DNA of 64,000 bases from Shinella curvata (GCF_022899935.1 NZ_JALJCJ010000006.1:310001-374000), one strand, 5' to 3'. Numbered from the stretch's first letter, positions 18,105-28,063 are shown. Notes: generated by a model from the letters alone, not told the origin. Numbers and translations are program-made.

Positions 18105-18252
18105 GGCCCGGTCCTTTCCCTGTTCGACATTCCCGGATTTATAGCCAAATGCCCGCCGAATTCCATCTTCTGAATGATATTGATTTGCACATTTAATTTT
18201 CTAATGGGATGCCCCCCTGCTAGGTTCAGAATGACATTCAACGGGACGGCAC

Positions 18253-18921
18253 ATGCTGAAACTCTCCCTGCTCTCTGCCTGGCTCTTCCTCGCAGCCCTC
18301 GCCTCCCCCCTTTCTGCTGCCGGTGACACCATGGATATCCAATTGCACAAAGCGGCCGCCGCAAATGACGCAGCCGCCATCGTTTCCCTCATCGACAAGG
18401 GCGCGAAGATCGACGCGCGGAACGGCAGCGGCGCGACCGCGCTGCTCGTCGCCACTCATGCCAACAAGGTGGAGGCCGCCCGCGCGCTGATCGAGGCGGG
18501 CGCCGACGTCAACGCCAAGGACAATATCGAGGACAGCCCCTATCTCTATGCCGGCGCCCGCGGCCATCTCGAAATCCTCAGGCTGACGCTGGCGAACGGC
18601 GCGGATCTCACGAGCATCAATCGCTATGGCGGCACGGCGCTCATTCCTGCCTCCGAGCGCGGCCATGTCGAGACCGTCGATACGCTCATCAAGGCCGGTG
18701 TCGATGTCGACCACGTCAACAGGCTCGGCTGGACCGCGCTGATCGAGGCTGTCATCCTCGGCGATGGCGGGCCTCGCCATGTCAAGATCGTTGACCTGCT
18801 GCTCAAGGCCGGCGCGGATGCAGATCTTGCCGACAATGACGGCGTGACACCGCTCCAGCATGCGCGCGGACGCGGCTATGGCGAGATCGCCGCCCTGCTG
18901 GAAAAAGCCGGGGCGAAATGA
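18253..18921 (+). CDS. Secreted ankyrin-repeat protein
   Basis: 222 residues. A Sec signal peptide (hydrophobic core LSLLSAWLFLAALASPL, cut near residue 23) is followed by about five or six ankyrin repeats, for instance NGSGATALLVATHANKVEAA and DNDGVTPLQHARGRGYGEIA. No catalytic domain is present. Such small periplasmic ankyrin proteins occur near catalase genes in some bacteria, but no such neighbour is here, so the binding partner is unknown. GGGACGGCAC lies before ATG 18253. Confidence 0.82.
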   Translation: MLKLSLLSAWLFLAALASPLSAAGDTMDIQLHKAAAANDAAAIVSLIDKGAKIDARNGSGATALLVATHANKVEAARALIEAGADVNAKDNIEDSPYLYAGARGHLEILRLTLANGADLTSINRYGGTALIPASERGHVETVDTLIKAGVDVDHVNRLGWTALIEAVILGDGGPRHVKIVDLLLKAGADADLADNDGVTPLQHARGRGYGEIAALLEKAGAK

Positions 18922-19019
18922 CGCGTCGCGCCGGCGCATAGATCCATTCAAGGAACGGGCCGCAGCAGATGCGGACGCCGAAAAAGACCGGAAACACACA
19001 CAGCAAAGGGCTTGAGACG

Positions 19020-19856
19020 ATGCAACGCAGCTACTATTCCTCCCTCGGCGGCCATCCGCCGCAAAGCGACCTCCTAACCGGTCGCGCGGTCTTTACCGAG
19101 GCCTATGCGGTGATCCCCAAGGGGGTGATGCAGGACATCGTGACCAGCTTCCTGCCCTTCTGGGACAACACGCGGCTCTGGGTGATCGCCCGCCCGCTTT
19201 CCGGCTTTGCCGAGACCTTCTCGCAATATGTCATGGAAGTGGCGCCGGGCGGCGGCAGCGACAATCCGGAACAGGATGCCGAGGCCGAAGGTGTGCTCTT
19301 CGTCGTCGACGGCGAGGTCGAACTGACGATCCCGACCGGCAAACACACGCTGCAGCCGGGCGGCTACGCCTTCCTGCCGCCGGGCCTGAAATGGTCGCTG
19401 CGCAACCGCTCGGGCGCCCATGCGCGCTTCCACTGGATCCGCAAGGCCTACGAGGCCGTCGAGGGCCTGCCGCATCCCGAGCCGCTGATCCTCAACGAAA
19501 AGGATATCAAGCCTTCGGAAATGCCCGGTACGAACGGCGGCTGGGCGACGACGCGCTTCGTCGATCCCAACGACCTGCGCCACGACATGCATGTGACCAT
19601 CGTCACGCTGATGCCGGGCGCCGTCATTCCCTTCGCCGAAACCCATGTCATGGAACACGGCCTCTACGTGCTTCAGGGCAAGGCGGTCTATCGCCTCAAC
19701 CAGGATTGGGTGGAAGTGGAAGCGGGCGACTTCATGTGGTTGCGCGCCTTCTGCCCGCAGGCCTGCTATGCCGGCGGCCCGGAACCGTTCCGCTACCTGC
19801 TCTACAAGGATGTCAACCGGCACGCGGCGTTGCGCCCTCTGGGTGGCCGTCGCTAA
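19020..19856 (+). CDS. allE: (S)-ureidoglycine aminohydrolase
   Basis: 278 residues with two cupin domains. The C-terminal cupin carries the metal-binding set ETHVMEHG plus the Gln in CPQACY, as in E. coli AllE, and QGKAVYRLNQDWVEVEAGD aligns with the same region. The enzyme releases ammonia from (S)-ureidoglycine to give ureidoglycolate in allantoin breakdown. I chose ATG 19020 because the match to AllE starts there; ATG 18969 would add 17 residues. No other allantoin gene is adjacent. Its transcript probably ends at the terminator 19960-19987. Confidence 0.85.
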   Translation: MQRSYYSSLGGHPPQSDLLTGRAVFTEAYAVIPKGVMQDIVTSFLPFWDNTRLWVIARPLSGFAETFSQYVMEVAPGGGSDNPEQDAEAEGVLFVVDGEVELTIPTGKHTLQPGGYAFLPPGLKWSLRNRSGAHARFHWIRKAYEAVEGLPHPEPLILNEKDIKPSEMPGTNGGWATTRFVDPNDLRHDMHVTIVTLMPGAVIPFAETHVMEHGLYVLQGKAVYRLNQDWVEVEAGDFMWLRAFCPQACYAGGPEPFRYLLYKDVNRHAALRPLGGRR

Positions 19857-19959
19857 TTTCGCCAGCGGCTGCCCATTCCTGCTCCGTCATGATCCGGTTT
19901 GCACCGAGGATGGCGGAGAAGAAGCCGGGAGGACTTGTCCGCCCCGACATACTGACAAC

Positions 19960-19987
19960 CCGCGCTCCACCGGGGCGCGGTTTTTTT
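19960..19987 (+). terminator. Rho-independent terminator downstream of allE
   Basis: CCGCGCT (19960-19966) pairs with GGCGCGG (19974-19980) with one T-G wobble and a seven-base loop, followed at once by seven Ts (19981-19987). The polarity fits the plus strand, ending allE just before the stop codon of the convergent MFS gene. Confidence 0.75.
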
Positions 19988-19990
19988 CTT

Positions 19991-21178
19991 TCAGCCGGCC
20001 GAAGGCATTGCCTGCGGGTAGGAGCGCGGATCGAAGCGCAGATAGAGCAACGCGGTCACCAGCACGCAGCCGAGATGCATCATCCAGCCGGCGGCAAAGC
20101 CCCCGGTCCAGTCGTGCAGCAGCGCCACGGTATAGGGGCCGAGCGCCGCGACGAGGAAGCCGCCACCCTGCATGAGCGCGGCCAGCGCGCCGGCTTGCTC
20201 CGGTCGCGGCAGATGATCGAGCGCGGTCACGAGGGCAAGCGCGAAACTGCCGCCAAGACCCGCACCGCAAAGCCCCGCCCAGACCACGGGGGCGGCTGCT
20301 GGCAAATTGGCGAGCCCATAGAAGCCGATGGCCTGGAACGCGATGGTCAGCCAGAGCCAGCGGCGGCGATCGACATTGCCGCGCGCCAGAATCGGCAGAC
20401 CCAGCGCAGCCACCGCCTGGCAGGCGGCCATGACCGCGACGAGGCTGCTGCTGTCGGCACTGGTCCAGCCCTGCGCCTGATAATAGGGCGCCAGCCACGC
20501 GATCATCGACGAATATCCTGCATTGACGAGCCCGAAGGCGGCCATCAGCACCCAGGTGCGCGGTCGCGCCAGCAGCCTGCGCGTCAACGTGCCGTCGGGA
20601 CGGTTCGCCTGCACATCGGAAAGGATGCGCCAGGCGGCGGCAAGCGCGACGGCGACCGGGACGGCCAACCACGCAAGGGCCGCTCGCCAGGAATAGCCGG
20701 CATGGACAAAGGCCGGCATCAGCCGCGCGCCAAAGGCGCCACCCGCCATGATCATCGCCGAATAGAGCCCGGTGACGACGGGGACGCTCGTCGGGAAGCG
20801 CGCCTTGATGATGCCGGGAAAGACCGCCTGGATAAAGGCGACACCGATGCCGCAGAGGGCCGCCGTCGCAATGAGCACGATACCGGTCTGCGCAAAAAGG
20901 CGCAGCGCCGACCCCGCCAGAAGGATGGCAAGGGCCACAAGCAGGCCGCGCCGTGTGCCGATGCGCACCTGCAGCCCCGGTGCAACGAAGGCGCCAACCC
21001 CCATCAGGAGCATCGGCAGCAGCGTCAGAAGCGCCACGCCGCCGAGCCCCAGGCCGGTATCCGCCACAATCTCGCTGAGAATGGGCGCGGGGGCGGCGAG
21101 GAAGGGCCGGAGGTTCAGCCCGACAAGGACGACCAGCCCGAGCATTGCCCAATCGCGAGCGGGACGCGTATCTGCCAT
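19991..21178 (-). CDS. MFS transporter of the CynX/NimT family
   Basis: 395 residues with about twelve membrane helices. The N-terminal LNLRPFLAAPAPIL matches the CynX family signature, and the A-loop VRIGTRRGLLVALA follows helix 2. Members export or import cyanate, 2-nitroimidazole and other small molecules; the substrate here is unknown. It diverges from the LysR gene at 21312 with 133 bases between, the classic regulator-target arrangement. Confidence 0.85.
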   Translation of the reverse strand: MADTRPARDWAMLGLVVLVGLNLRPFLAAPAPILSEIVADTGLGLGGVALLTLLPMLLMGVGAFVAPGLQVRIGTRRGLLVALAILLAGSALRLFAQTGIVLIATAALCGIGVAFIQAVFPGIIKARFPTSVPVVTGLYSAMIMAGGAFGARLMPAFVHAGYSWRAALAWLAVPVAVALAAAWRILSDVQANRPDGTLTRRLLARPRTWVLMAAFGLVNAGYSSMIAWLAPYYQAQGWTSADSSSLVAVMAACQAVAALGLPILARGNVDRRRWLWLTIAFQAIGFYGLANLPAAAPVVWAGLCGAGLGGSFALALVTALDHLPRPEQAGALAALMQGGGFLVAALGPYTVALLHDWTGGFAAGWMMHLGCVLVTALLYLRFDPRSYPQAMPSAG

Positions 21179-21311
21179 GATTCAACTTTCTGCTGCCATG
21201 TGGTGGCGCGCGGGCGCGTGCCACCTTGCTATCTTATCGCTACCATCCGCTTGAATCATGCGCAAATTACATGTTTAGATACCCACCATTCCGATTTTCA
21301 ATGGAGATATC

Positions 21312-22169
21312 GTGCTCGATCCGCGCCTGCTCCGGGCTTTCGTGGCGATCGCCGATGCGGGCAGCTTCACCGCCGCCGCCGACCGACTGCACATGACCCA
21401 ATCGACGATGAGCCAGCAGATCGCCCGCCTCGAGGAGGCGGTCGGGCGCGACCTCATCGATCGCGCCGCTCGCCCGGTGCGCCTGACGGTAACGGGCGAA
21501 CGCCTGCTCGGCCACGCCCGCCGCATCCTCGCCTTGCAGAGCGAAGCGCTGGCGCTGGTGGCCGAAACCTCCGGCACCACCTCGGTGCGCATCGGCATGC
21601 CGGACGATATCGCGACGCCCGAGATGGCCCGCGTCTTCGCCGCCTTCACCAAGCGTCACAAGGAAGCCCGGCTCGACGTCACGACAGGATTGCGCTCGGA
21701 CCTGACGCGGCGCTACCGCGCCGGAGAACTCGATATCGTCGTGCTGAAGGAAGATGCGCCGAACGCCGACGCCTGGGCGAGTTTCGAGGAGCCCATCGCC
21801 TGGTTCACCGCGGTGGACGCCGCCGCCGACCTTCCCGATCCCGTGCCGCTCGTCACCTTCCCGCCTGGAGGTCTCTATCGCGACGCGATGTTCGAGCGGC
21901 TGGAGCGAGAGCGACGACGCTGGTACGTCGCCTTCACCTCCGCCAGCCTGCGCAACGTGCTGATGGCCATCGAGGCCGGACTCGGCCTCTCCATGCTGCC
22001 GATCGACGCCGCCAGGGGCTGGCGGGTCAAGCCGCTTGCCGAATTCGCGCCGGAGCCACCTGTCGTCGCCTCGCTCTATTCCTGGGAGCGCGGCGGCATT
22101 GTCGGCGAACTCGCAACCGAGGTTCTCGACATTCTTCGAAAGCACTTCGCCTATGATCAGGCCTTGTAG
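21312..22169 (+). CDS. LysR-family transcriptional regulator
   Basis: 285 residues from GTG 21312, with GGAGA upstream. The helix-turn-helix AGSFTAAADRLHMTQSTMSQ is canonical. It diverges from the MFS gene and probably controls it; it also overlaps the convergent malonyl-CoA synthetase gene by 13 bases at the 3' end. Confidence 0.87.
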   Translation: MLDPRLLRAFVAIADAGSFTAAADRLHMTQSTMSQQIARLEEAVGRDLIDRAARPVRLTVTGERLLGHARRILALQSEALALVAETSGTTSVRIGMPDDIATPEMARVFAAFTKRHKEARLDVTTGLRSDLTRRYRAGELDIVVLKEDAPNADAWASFEEPIAWFTAVDAAADLPDPVPLVTFPPGGLYRDAMFERLERERRRWYVAFTSASLRNVLMAIEAGLGLSMLPIDAARGWRVKPLAEFAPEPPVVASLYSWERGGIVGELATEVLDILRKHFAYDQAL

Positions 22170-23668
22170 AGATCCTCATAGGTCTGGCGCAGCACGTTCT
22201 TTTGCACCTTTCCCATCGTGTTGCGCGGCAGGTCTTCGACGAAGAGCACGCGTTTGGGCTGCTTGTAGCGGGCCAGCCGGTCCTTGAGGCCATCGAGCAC
22301 CGCCGTCTCGTCGAGTGCAGTCCCCTTCGCGCGCACCACCACGGCCGTCACGCCCTCGCCGAAATCCGGATGCGGCAGGCCGATGACCGCGCTTTCGACG
22401 ACATCGGGCATGGCATCGATCTCGGTCTCGACTTCCTTCGGATAGATGTTGTAGCCCCCGGAAATCACGAGATCCTTGCCGCGGCCGACGATATGCACAT
22501 AACCGCGCTCATCGATCTTGCCGAGATCGCCGGTGATGAAGAAGCCATCGGCGCGAAACTCCGCCGCCGTCTTCTCCGGCATGCGCCAGTAGCCCCTGAA
22601 GACGTTTGGCCCCTTCACCTCGATCATGCCCGTCTCGCCATCTGGCACCGGCCGGCCGCTCTCCGGTTCGGCGATCCGCAGCGAGACCCCCGGCAGCGGC
22701 AAACCCACCGTGCCGGCAATCCGGTCGCCGTCATAGGGATTGGACGTGTTCATGTTGGTCTCGGTCATACCGTAGCGCTCGAGAAGCGCGTGTCCGGTCT
22801 TCTCCGAGAAAGCGCGGTGGGTTTCCGCCAGAAGCGGCGCGGACCCGGAGACGAAGAGCCGCATTTTCGCGGTCGCCGCACGGGTGAGGCCGGGATGCTG
22901 CACGAGCCGGACATAGAAGGTCGGCACCCCCATCATGACGGTCGCCGTATCCATCAGCTTCAGAGCTTCGTCGGCATCGAATTTTGCGAGCAGATACATC
23001 GACGCACCGGAAAGCAGCGTGACGTTCGACGCCACGAAGAGACCGTGCGTGTGAAAGATCGGCAGGGCATGGATCAACCGGTCACCACTCGTGAAGCGCC
23101 AGTGGTCGCGTAGCGTCAGCGCATTCGAAAGCAGATTGTCATGCGTCAGCATGGCGCCCTTGGAGCGGCCGGTCGTGCCCGAGGTATAGAGGATCGCCGC
23201 CAGATCGTCCGGGCCACGCTCGACGTCAGCGACATCAGGGTCTTCGTCCGCCGCCCGCTCGACGAGGCTGCCATGGCCCGCGGCATCGAGCGTCTCGACG
23301 CGGCTGCCGTGAGCCTTGGCGATCGCCTCGACACCCTCGCGGGCTTTCGGTCCGACGACGACAAGCGCCGGCTCGGCGTCGCCGATGAAATAATCGAGCT
23401 CGGCCAGCGTGTAGGCCGTGTTCAGCGGCAGGTAGACGGCGCCCACCCGAAGGCACCCCAGATAGAGCATCAGCGCCTCGGAGCTCTTTTCGACCTGCAC
23501 CGCGACCCGATCGCCGGCACGCACGCCAAGCGTCCGAAGCGCTGCCGCCAGCCGCCCGGAGAGCGCGATCATGTCGCCGTAGGTCCATTGCCTGCCATCG
23601 GCGGTTTCGATGAAGACCGCTTCCGGCGCAGCAGCAACCCGGATCGCGTCGAAAAGATGATTGCCCAT
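22157..23668 (-). CDS. matB: Malonyl-CoA synthetase
   Basis: 503 residues, the usual MatB length. The AMP-forming ligase motifs are ILYTSGTTGRSKGAMLTHDN (P-loop), GRGKDLVISGGYNIYPKEVE (hinge) and the catalytic lysine region RNTMGKVQKNVLRQTYEDLY, which is characteristic of MatB. It makes malonyl-CoA from malonate, CoA and ATP. GGAGAGGAG precedes ATG 23668. The usual partner malonyl-CoA decarboxylase (matA) and malonate carrier are not adjacent. Other short-chain acyl-CoA ligase activities remain possible. Confidence 0.82.
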   Translation of the reverse strand: MGNHLFDAIRVAAAPEAVFIETADGRQWTYGDMIALSGRLAAALRTLGVRAGDRVAVQVEKSSEALMLYLGCLRVGAVYLPLNTAYTLAELDYFIGDAEPALVVVGPKAREGVEAIAKAHGSRVETLDAAGHGSLVERAADEDPDVADVERGPDDLAAILYTSGTTGRSKGAMLTHDNLLSNALTLRDHWRFTSGDRLIHALPIFHTHGLFVASNVTLLSGASMYLLAKFDADEALKLMDTATVMMGVPTFYVRLVQHPGLTRAATAKMRLFVSGSAPLLAETHRAFSEKTGHALLERYGMTETNMNTSNPYDGDRIAGTVGLPLPGVSLRIAEPESGRPVPDGETGMIEVKGPNVFRGYWRMPEKTAAEFRADGFFITGDLGKIDERGYVHIVGRGKDLVISGGYNIYPKEVETEIDAMPDVVESAVIGLPHPDFGEGVTAVVVRAKGTALDETAVLDGLKDRLARYKQPKRVLFVEDLPRNTMGKVQKNVLRQTYEDLYKA

Positions 23669-23834
23669 GGGTGAACTCCTCTCCTGCCATGCGCACCTTG
23701 TCACATCGTCTGCGGGGAGCGCCAGCGGGAACCGCGGCATCGAAAGGACCATCCCCAAAGTCCGGAGAACCATTTGGAACAAAACAGGAGCATCTGCGTT
23801 TAGGAGCGGGCTTTACTCGCATCTTCTGGGCTTT

Positions 23835-26435
23835 ATGACATCTCTCCACTCGACCTACCGCCTGCAGTTTCGCAATGGCATGGACTTCGCGCGCGCGCGC
23901 CAACTGGTCCCATATCTTAAGCAGCTGGGGATCAGCCACCTCTATGCCTCTCCCCTCACGACCGCCGTCGGCGGCTCGACGCATGGCTATGATGTCATCC
24001 GCGCAGACGAGATCGATCCCGCCCTCGGCGGCCTGAATGGACTGCGGCTGCTGGCGAAGGATCTCCACATGCACGGCATGGGCCTTCTCCTCGACATCGT
24101 GCCCAACCACATGGCCGCAAGCCTTGAAAATCCATGGTGGCGCAGTGTCGTTACCTGGGGCGCCGAAAGTGTCTTTGCCCGTCATTTCGACATCGACTGG
24201 TCGCAAAAACTGACCCTGCCCTTTCTTGGCAAGAGTTTTGCGGCGGAACTGGCCGATGGCACCATCCGGCTCGCCATCGACGCTCGGCACGATGCCCTTG
24301 CCCTCGCCTACCACGACACCTTCTATCCGCTGCATCCCCGGACCTGTGAGGCATTGCTGGCAGAAGCGGGCATATTCACCGGCATGCCCAATCCGGAAGA
24401 GGATCCACAGGGCTGTGCGGTTCACTCCGCCGCGTTGTCTGCGTCGGGCTCTCGCGACGCCCTGCAAAAACACCTAGAAACGCTCTCGGCAGACCTCGAA
24501 CGAATCATCGCCATCCATGCAGCGCAGCCCTGGCAACTCACGGACTGGAAGACGGCGAGCCGGCACCTCAGCTACCGTCGCTTTTTCGAGATCGCCGGCC
24601 TTGCGGGGCTGCGGATCGAGGATCCCACAGTCTTCGACGACTACCACCGGCTGATCCTCGATCTCGTGCACGACGGCATCATCGATGGCCTGCGCATCGA
24701 CCATATCGACGGGCTTGCCGATCCGGCGGGCTACCTGGAACGCCTGCGTGCCGCCGTCGGGCCCGACGTTTACATCGTCGTGGAAAAGATCCTTGAGAAG
24801 CACGAGCCGTTTGTGCCGGAATGGCCGGTTGCGGGAACGACGGGCTACGAATTCATCACCGCGCTCGCCGATGCATTCGCCGACGAACAGGAAGGCGGGC
24901 GGCTTGCCGACGCCTTCCGCCCTCTGAAGAACGAAGAGCATCGGGGCACCTACGCCGAGGAGGCGAAAGCCGGCAAACGGCAGATGCTCACCGACAATTT
25001 CGAAGGCGAGGTCCACCGTCTGGCAACGCTGGCGAGCGGCATGGCAGACCTTGCCAATGCCGACCTTTCGCGCAGCCTCCTGACCGAGGCGGTACGCGCG
25101 ATCATCATCGCCCTGCCCGTCTACCGGACCTACATGACCTCGGCCGGCGTCATGGAACGGGACCGTCAACGGCTTGCGACCGCTCGGCAAACCGCACAGG
25201 AGAGCGCCTCGCCGGAGGTGTGCGAGGCTATCGATTTCGTCTGGGAACTGCTTGCCGACGACCGTGTCGCCGACACATTGAAGGATTGCGCCGAATTCCG
25301 CAGCCGCTTCCAGCAGGTGAGCGGCCCGATCATGGCCAAGGCACTGGAGGATACGCTCTTCTATCGGGAAAACGCCTTCATCGCGCTGAACGAGGTCGGC
25401 GGCGATCCGGGCGATGTCACCGGTGGCCCGGCCGCCTTCCATGCCGCCATGCAGGGACGATGTGAGACCATGCCGCACGGTCTCTCGGCGACGTCGACCC
25501 ACGACACCAAACGCGGCGAGGATGCCCGGGCGCGGCTTTATACTCTCAGCGAAGCGCCGGAACGCTGGATCGACGCCGTGGAGCGCTGGGCCGGCCTCAA
25601 TTCCCGTTTCCGCCGCCTGCACAATGGACGCGTGGTGCCGGAGCCCGACGTGGAGTGGCTGATCTATCAGGCGCTGGCCGGCATCTGGCCGGAATACGGC
25701 AACGCGGATATCGGCAGACGTATGGTGCCCTACATGATGAAGGCGCTGCGCGAGGCCAAGATCCGCTCGAACTGGAGCGCGCCCGATGCCGGCTATGAGC
25801 AAAACGTCACCGACTTCGTCGAGGATATTCTCGGCCACAGCGCTTTTCTGAACGACTTCGCCGAAACGCTTTCGCCCTTCATCGAGGCCGGCCTGGCGAA
25901 CGCTCTGGCGCAGACGCTGGTCAAGTTGACGGCACCGGGCATTCCCGATTTTTACCAAGGCAGCGAGCGCGGCGATTTTTCGCTGGTCGATCCCGACAAC
26001 CGCCCCCTTCTGAACGTGGCACCGCTGATCGTGCCCGCCCACCCACGCCCCATCCGTGAAAACTTCGCCGACTACAAGCAATGGCTCATCGCGACTACGC
26101 TTGCGGCGCGAAACGACGAGCCCCGCCCGTTTCGCGGGCCTTATCGCCCGTTGCAGCTTTCCGATAGCTCGCGGCAGGCGCTCGCCTTTCTGCGCGGCAC
26201 GCCCGAGGCGTTTGCAATCACGGTCGTTCCGCGTCTCGTCTTCGGCAAGACCCGGCCGGATACGCTCCACCTGACCGAGGCAGCGTTGCAGAACGTTTCA
26301 TTGGCCATTCCTGCCGGTTTTGCCGGCCGTACCGTGCGGTCCGTGCTCGATGACCGTGAGATCATGCTCGGCAATGCCATTCCGCTTTCGGAACTGCTCT
26401 GTGCCGAACCTGTCGCACTGCTGCTCAGCCGCTAG
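23835..26435 (+). CDS. treY: Malto-oligosyltrehalose synthase
   Basis: 866 residues, family GH13. TreY hallmarks are TYRLQFRNGMDFARARQLVP at the start, GLRIDHIDGLADP (nucleophile Asp), IVVEKILEKHE (acid/base Glu) and TSTHDTKRGEDARARL (transition-state Asp). It rearranges the reducing end of maltodextrin into a trehalose unit that TreZ would then release. ATG 23835 is chosen by alignment to family starts; the upstream open frame crosses the matB promoter. No treZ, glgX or glgB is adjacent. Its stop overlaps the stop of the convergent kinase gene by four bases. Confidence 0.9.
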   Translation: MTSLHSTYRLQFRNGMDFARARQLVPYLKQLGISHLYASPLTTAVGGSTHGYDVIRADEIDPALGGLNGLRLLAKDLHMHGMGLLLDIVPNHMAASLENPWWRSVVTWGAESVFARHFDIDWSQKLTLPFLGKSFAAELADGTIRLAIDARHDALALAYHDTFYPLHPRTCEALLAEAGIFTGMPNPEEDPQGCAVHSAALSASGSRDALQKHLETLSADLERIIAIHAAQPWQLTDWKTASRHLSYRRFFEIAGLAGLRIEDPTVFDDYHRLILDLVHDGIIDGLRIDHIDGLADPAGYLERLRAAVGPDVYIVVEKILEKHEPFVPEWPVAGTTGYEFITALADAFADEQEGGRLADAFRPLKNEEHRGTYAEEAKAGKRQMLTDNFEGEVHRLATLASGMADLANADLSRSLLTEAVRAIIIALPVYRTYMTSAGVMERDRQRLATARQTAQESASPEVCEAIDFVWELLADDRVADTLKDCAEFRSRFQQVSGPIMAKALEDTLFYRENAFIALNEVGGDPGDVTGGPAAFHAAMQGRCETMPHGLSATSTHDTKRGEDARARLYTLSEAPERWIDAVERWAGLNSRFRRLHNGRVVPEPDVEWLIYQALAGIWPEYGNADIGRRMVPYMMKALREAKIRSNWSAPDAGYEQNVTDFVEDILGHSAFLNDFAETLSPFIEAGLANALAQTLVKLTAPGIPDFYQGSERGDFSLVDPDNRPLLNVAPLIVPAHPRPIRENFADYKQWLIATTLAARNDEPRPFRGPYRPLQLSDSSRQALAFLRGTPEAFAITVVPRLVFGKTRPDTLHLTEAALQNVSLAIPAGFAGRTVRSVLDDREIMLGNAIPLSELLCAEPVALLLSR

Positions 26436-28063
26436 CGGATGTCGCGTGCCACGGCTTGCAGGCGCTGGAAGGCTGTGTAGCGCCTGGCATGCAAGGCAAG
26501 GGTCTCGCCGCCGGCAGGCTCGTAGGCGCGGTCGGTTGCCGAAAGTGCCGCCATGGCGGCACGCACATCCGGAAAGGCTCCGCCGGCGACGCTGCCAAGG
26601 ATGGCCGCGCCGAGCAGAACGGGTTCCTCCGCGCGTGTTGCGAGCAGGGGCCTGCCCGTCGCATCGGCCAGAAGCTGGCGCACGAGATCGAGTTGCCCGG
26701 CACCGCCACTGATGACGATCTTGTCGATTGGCGCGCCGGCCATGGCCTGCGCATCGATGATCTGGCGCAGGCCATAACCGATGCCGCAGAGGCCGGCGAT
26801 ATAGAGCGCGACGAGATTGTCGAGGTCGCGCTCCATGCCGAGGCCGACAATGGCGGCGCGGGCATGGGGATCGGCGAAGGGCGCGCGGTTGCCGAGGAAC
26901 TCCGGCACGACATGCAGCCCATCCGCCAACGATGCTACGTCGGACAGCGTGCCCGCCTTCTCCGAAGCCAGTTCCGCCAACAGCACCGGCAAGGAGAGCC
27001 CGCGCGTCTTTGCCAGCGCCGCAGCTTCGCTTGAAGCCGGGTGGAAGGAAAGAAGCTGTTCGATGGCGGCTCCAGCCGCCGACTGGCCGCCCTCGTTCAG
27101 CCACATGCCCGGTACCATTGCGGAGAAATACGGCCCCCAGACACCCGGCACGAAGACCGGTTCGTGGGTCGAGGTCATGGTGCAGGAAGAGGTGCCGAAG
27201 ACATAACCGAGATTGTTTTCCGGCGGGCCATCGACGCCGACCGTGCCGATACCGCCCGCATGGGCATCGATCATGCCAGCGCCAACCGGGATGCCGGCGA
27301 CAAGGCCGAGTTCGGCCGCCGCCGTCTCGGTCAGGCCCTCGCCAAGCGGCGTACCGGGTTCGACGACGCGCTGGCCGATGCGCGCGAAATCCTCGTCTGC
27401 AAGAACACCGAGGCCGATGCCGTGGAAATAGCCGGGATCCCAGCGCTTTTCATGCGCGAGATACGTCCATTTGCAGGTCACGGTGCAGGTCGAGCGGGCA
27501 AGATCGCCCGTCGCGCGCCAGGTCAAAAAATCGGCGAGATCGAAGAACTGCCAGGCGGCATCGAAGACCGCGGGTCGGTTTTCCTTCAGCCACAGCAGTT
27601 TCGGCGTTTCCATCTCCGGCGAGATGATACCGCCGACATAGCGCAGCACATCATATCCGCCGGCATTGATACGCTCGACCTGATCCACGGCGCGGTGATC
27701 CATCCAGACGATGATGTCGCGTTCGGGGTTTTCCGAGGGGCCGACGGGCAGCGGCTTGCCCCCGTCCCCGAGCACAACCAGCGAGCAGGTCGCATCGAAG
27801 CCGATGCCAGCGACGCTTTCCGGTGCGATCCCCGCCTTCTCGACCGCCTCGCGCACCGACGCGCAGACAGCAGCCCAGATTTCCGTGCTCGACTGCTCGA
27901 CCATCGCGCCCGGCTCGCGAAACAGCGAAATGTCGCGTTTTCCCGAAGCCAACATGCGGCCGGAGAGATCGAAGAGGCCGGCTCTGGCGCTGCCCGTGCC
28001 GACATCGACGCCGACAAAGTAGCGTTCGCCGCCCGGGGGCTGCGCGGAGGAAGGAGTGCTCAT
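26432..28063 (-). CDS. FGGY-family D-ribulokinase
   Basis: 543 residues. Motifs: FVGVDVGTGSARAGLFD (phosphate loop), VWMDHRAVDQ, GAGMIDAHAGGIG with the catalytic Asp, and VISGGAGQLDLVRQLLADAT. It belongs to the ribulokinase/pentulose kinase branch. The adjacent gene is a clear ribitol 2-dehydrogenase, whose product is D-ribulose, so phosphorylation to D-ribulose 5-phosphate is the best call. ATG 28063 is preferred over TTG 28099. Last gene of the ribitol operon. Confidence 0.85.
   Translation of the reverse strand: MSTPSSAQPPGGERYFVGVDVGTGSARAGLFDLSGRMLASGKRDISLFREPGAMVEQSSTEIWAAVCASVREAVEKAGIAPESVAGIGFDATCSLVVLGDGGKPLPVGPSENPERDIIVWMDHRAVDQVERINAGGYDVLRYVGGIISPEMETPKLLWLKENRPAVFDAAWQFFDLADFLTWRATGDLARSTCTVTCKWTYLAHEKRWDPGYFHGIGLGVLADEDFARIGQRVVEPGTPLGEGLTETAAAELGLVAGIPVGAGMIDAHAGGIGTVGVDGPPENNLGYVFGTSSCTMTSTHEPVFVPGVWGPYFSAMVPGMWLNEGGQSAAGAAIEQLLSFHPASSEAAALAKTRGLSLPVLLAELASEKAGTLSDVASLADGLHVVPEFLGNRAPFADPHARAAIVGLGMERDLDNLVALYIAGLCGIGYGLRQIIDAQAMAGAPIDKIVISGGAGQLDLVRQLLADATGRPLLATRAEEPVLLGAAILGSVAGGAFPDVRAAMAALSATDRAYEPAGGETLALHARRYTAFQRLQAVARDIR

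Noticed and set aside
23661-23834. N-terminal extension of TreY
   Set aside because: It crosses the matB start and promoter and does not match TreY starts; ATG 23835 opens directly on the family's first motif.
24474-26270. Long minus-strand open frame inside treY
   Set aside because: TreY motifs are complete in the other strand; the antisense protein has no family features.
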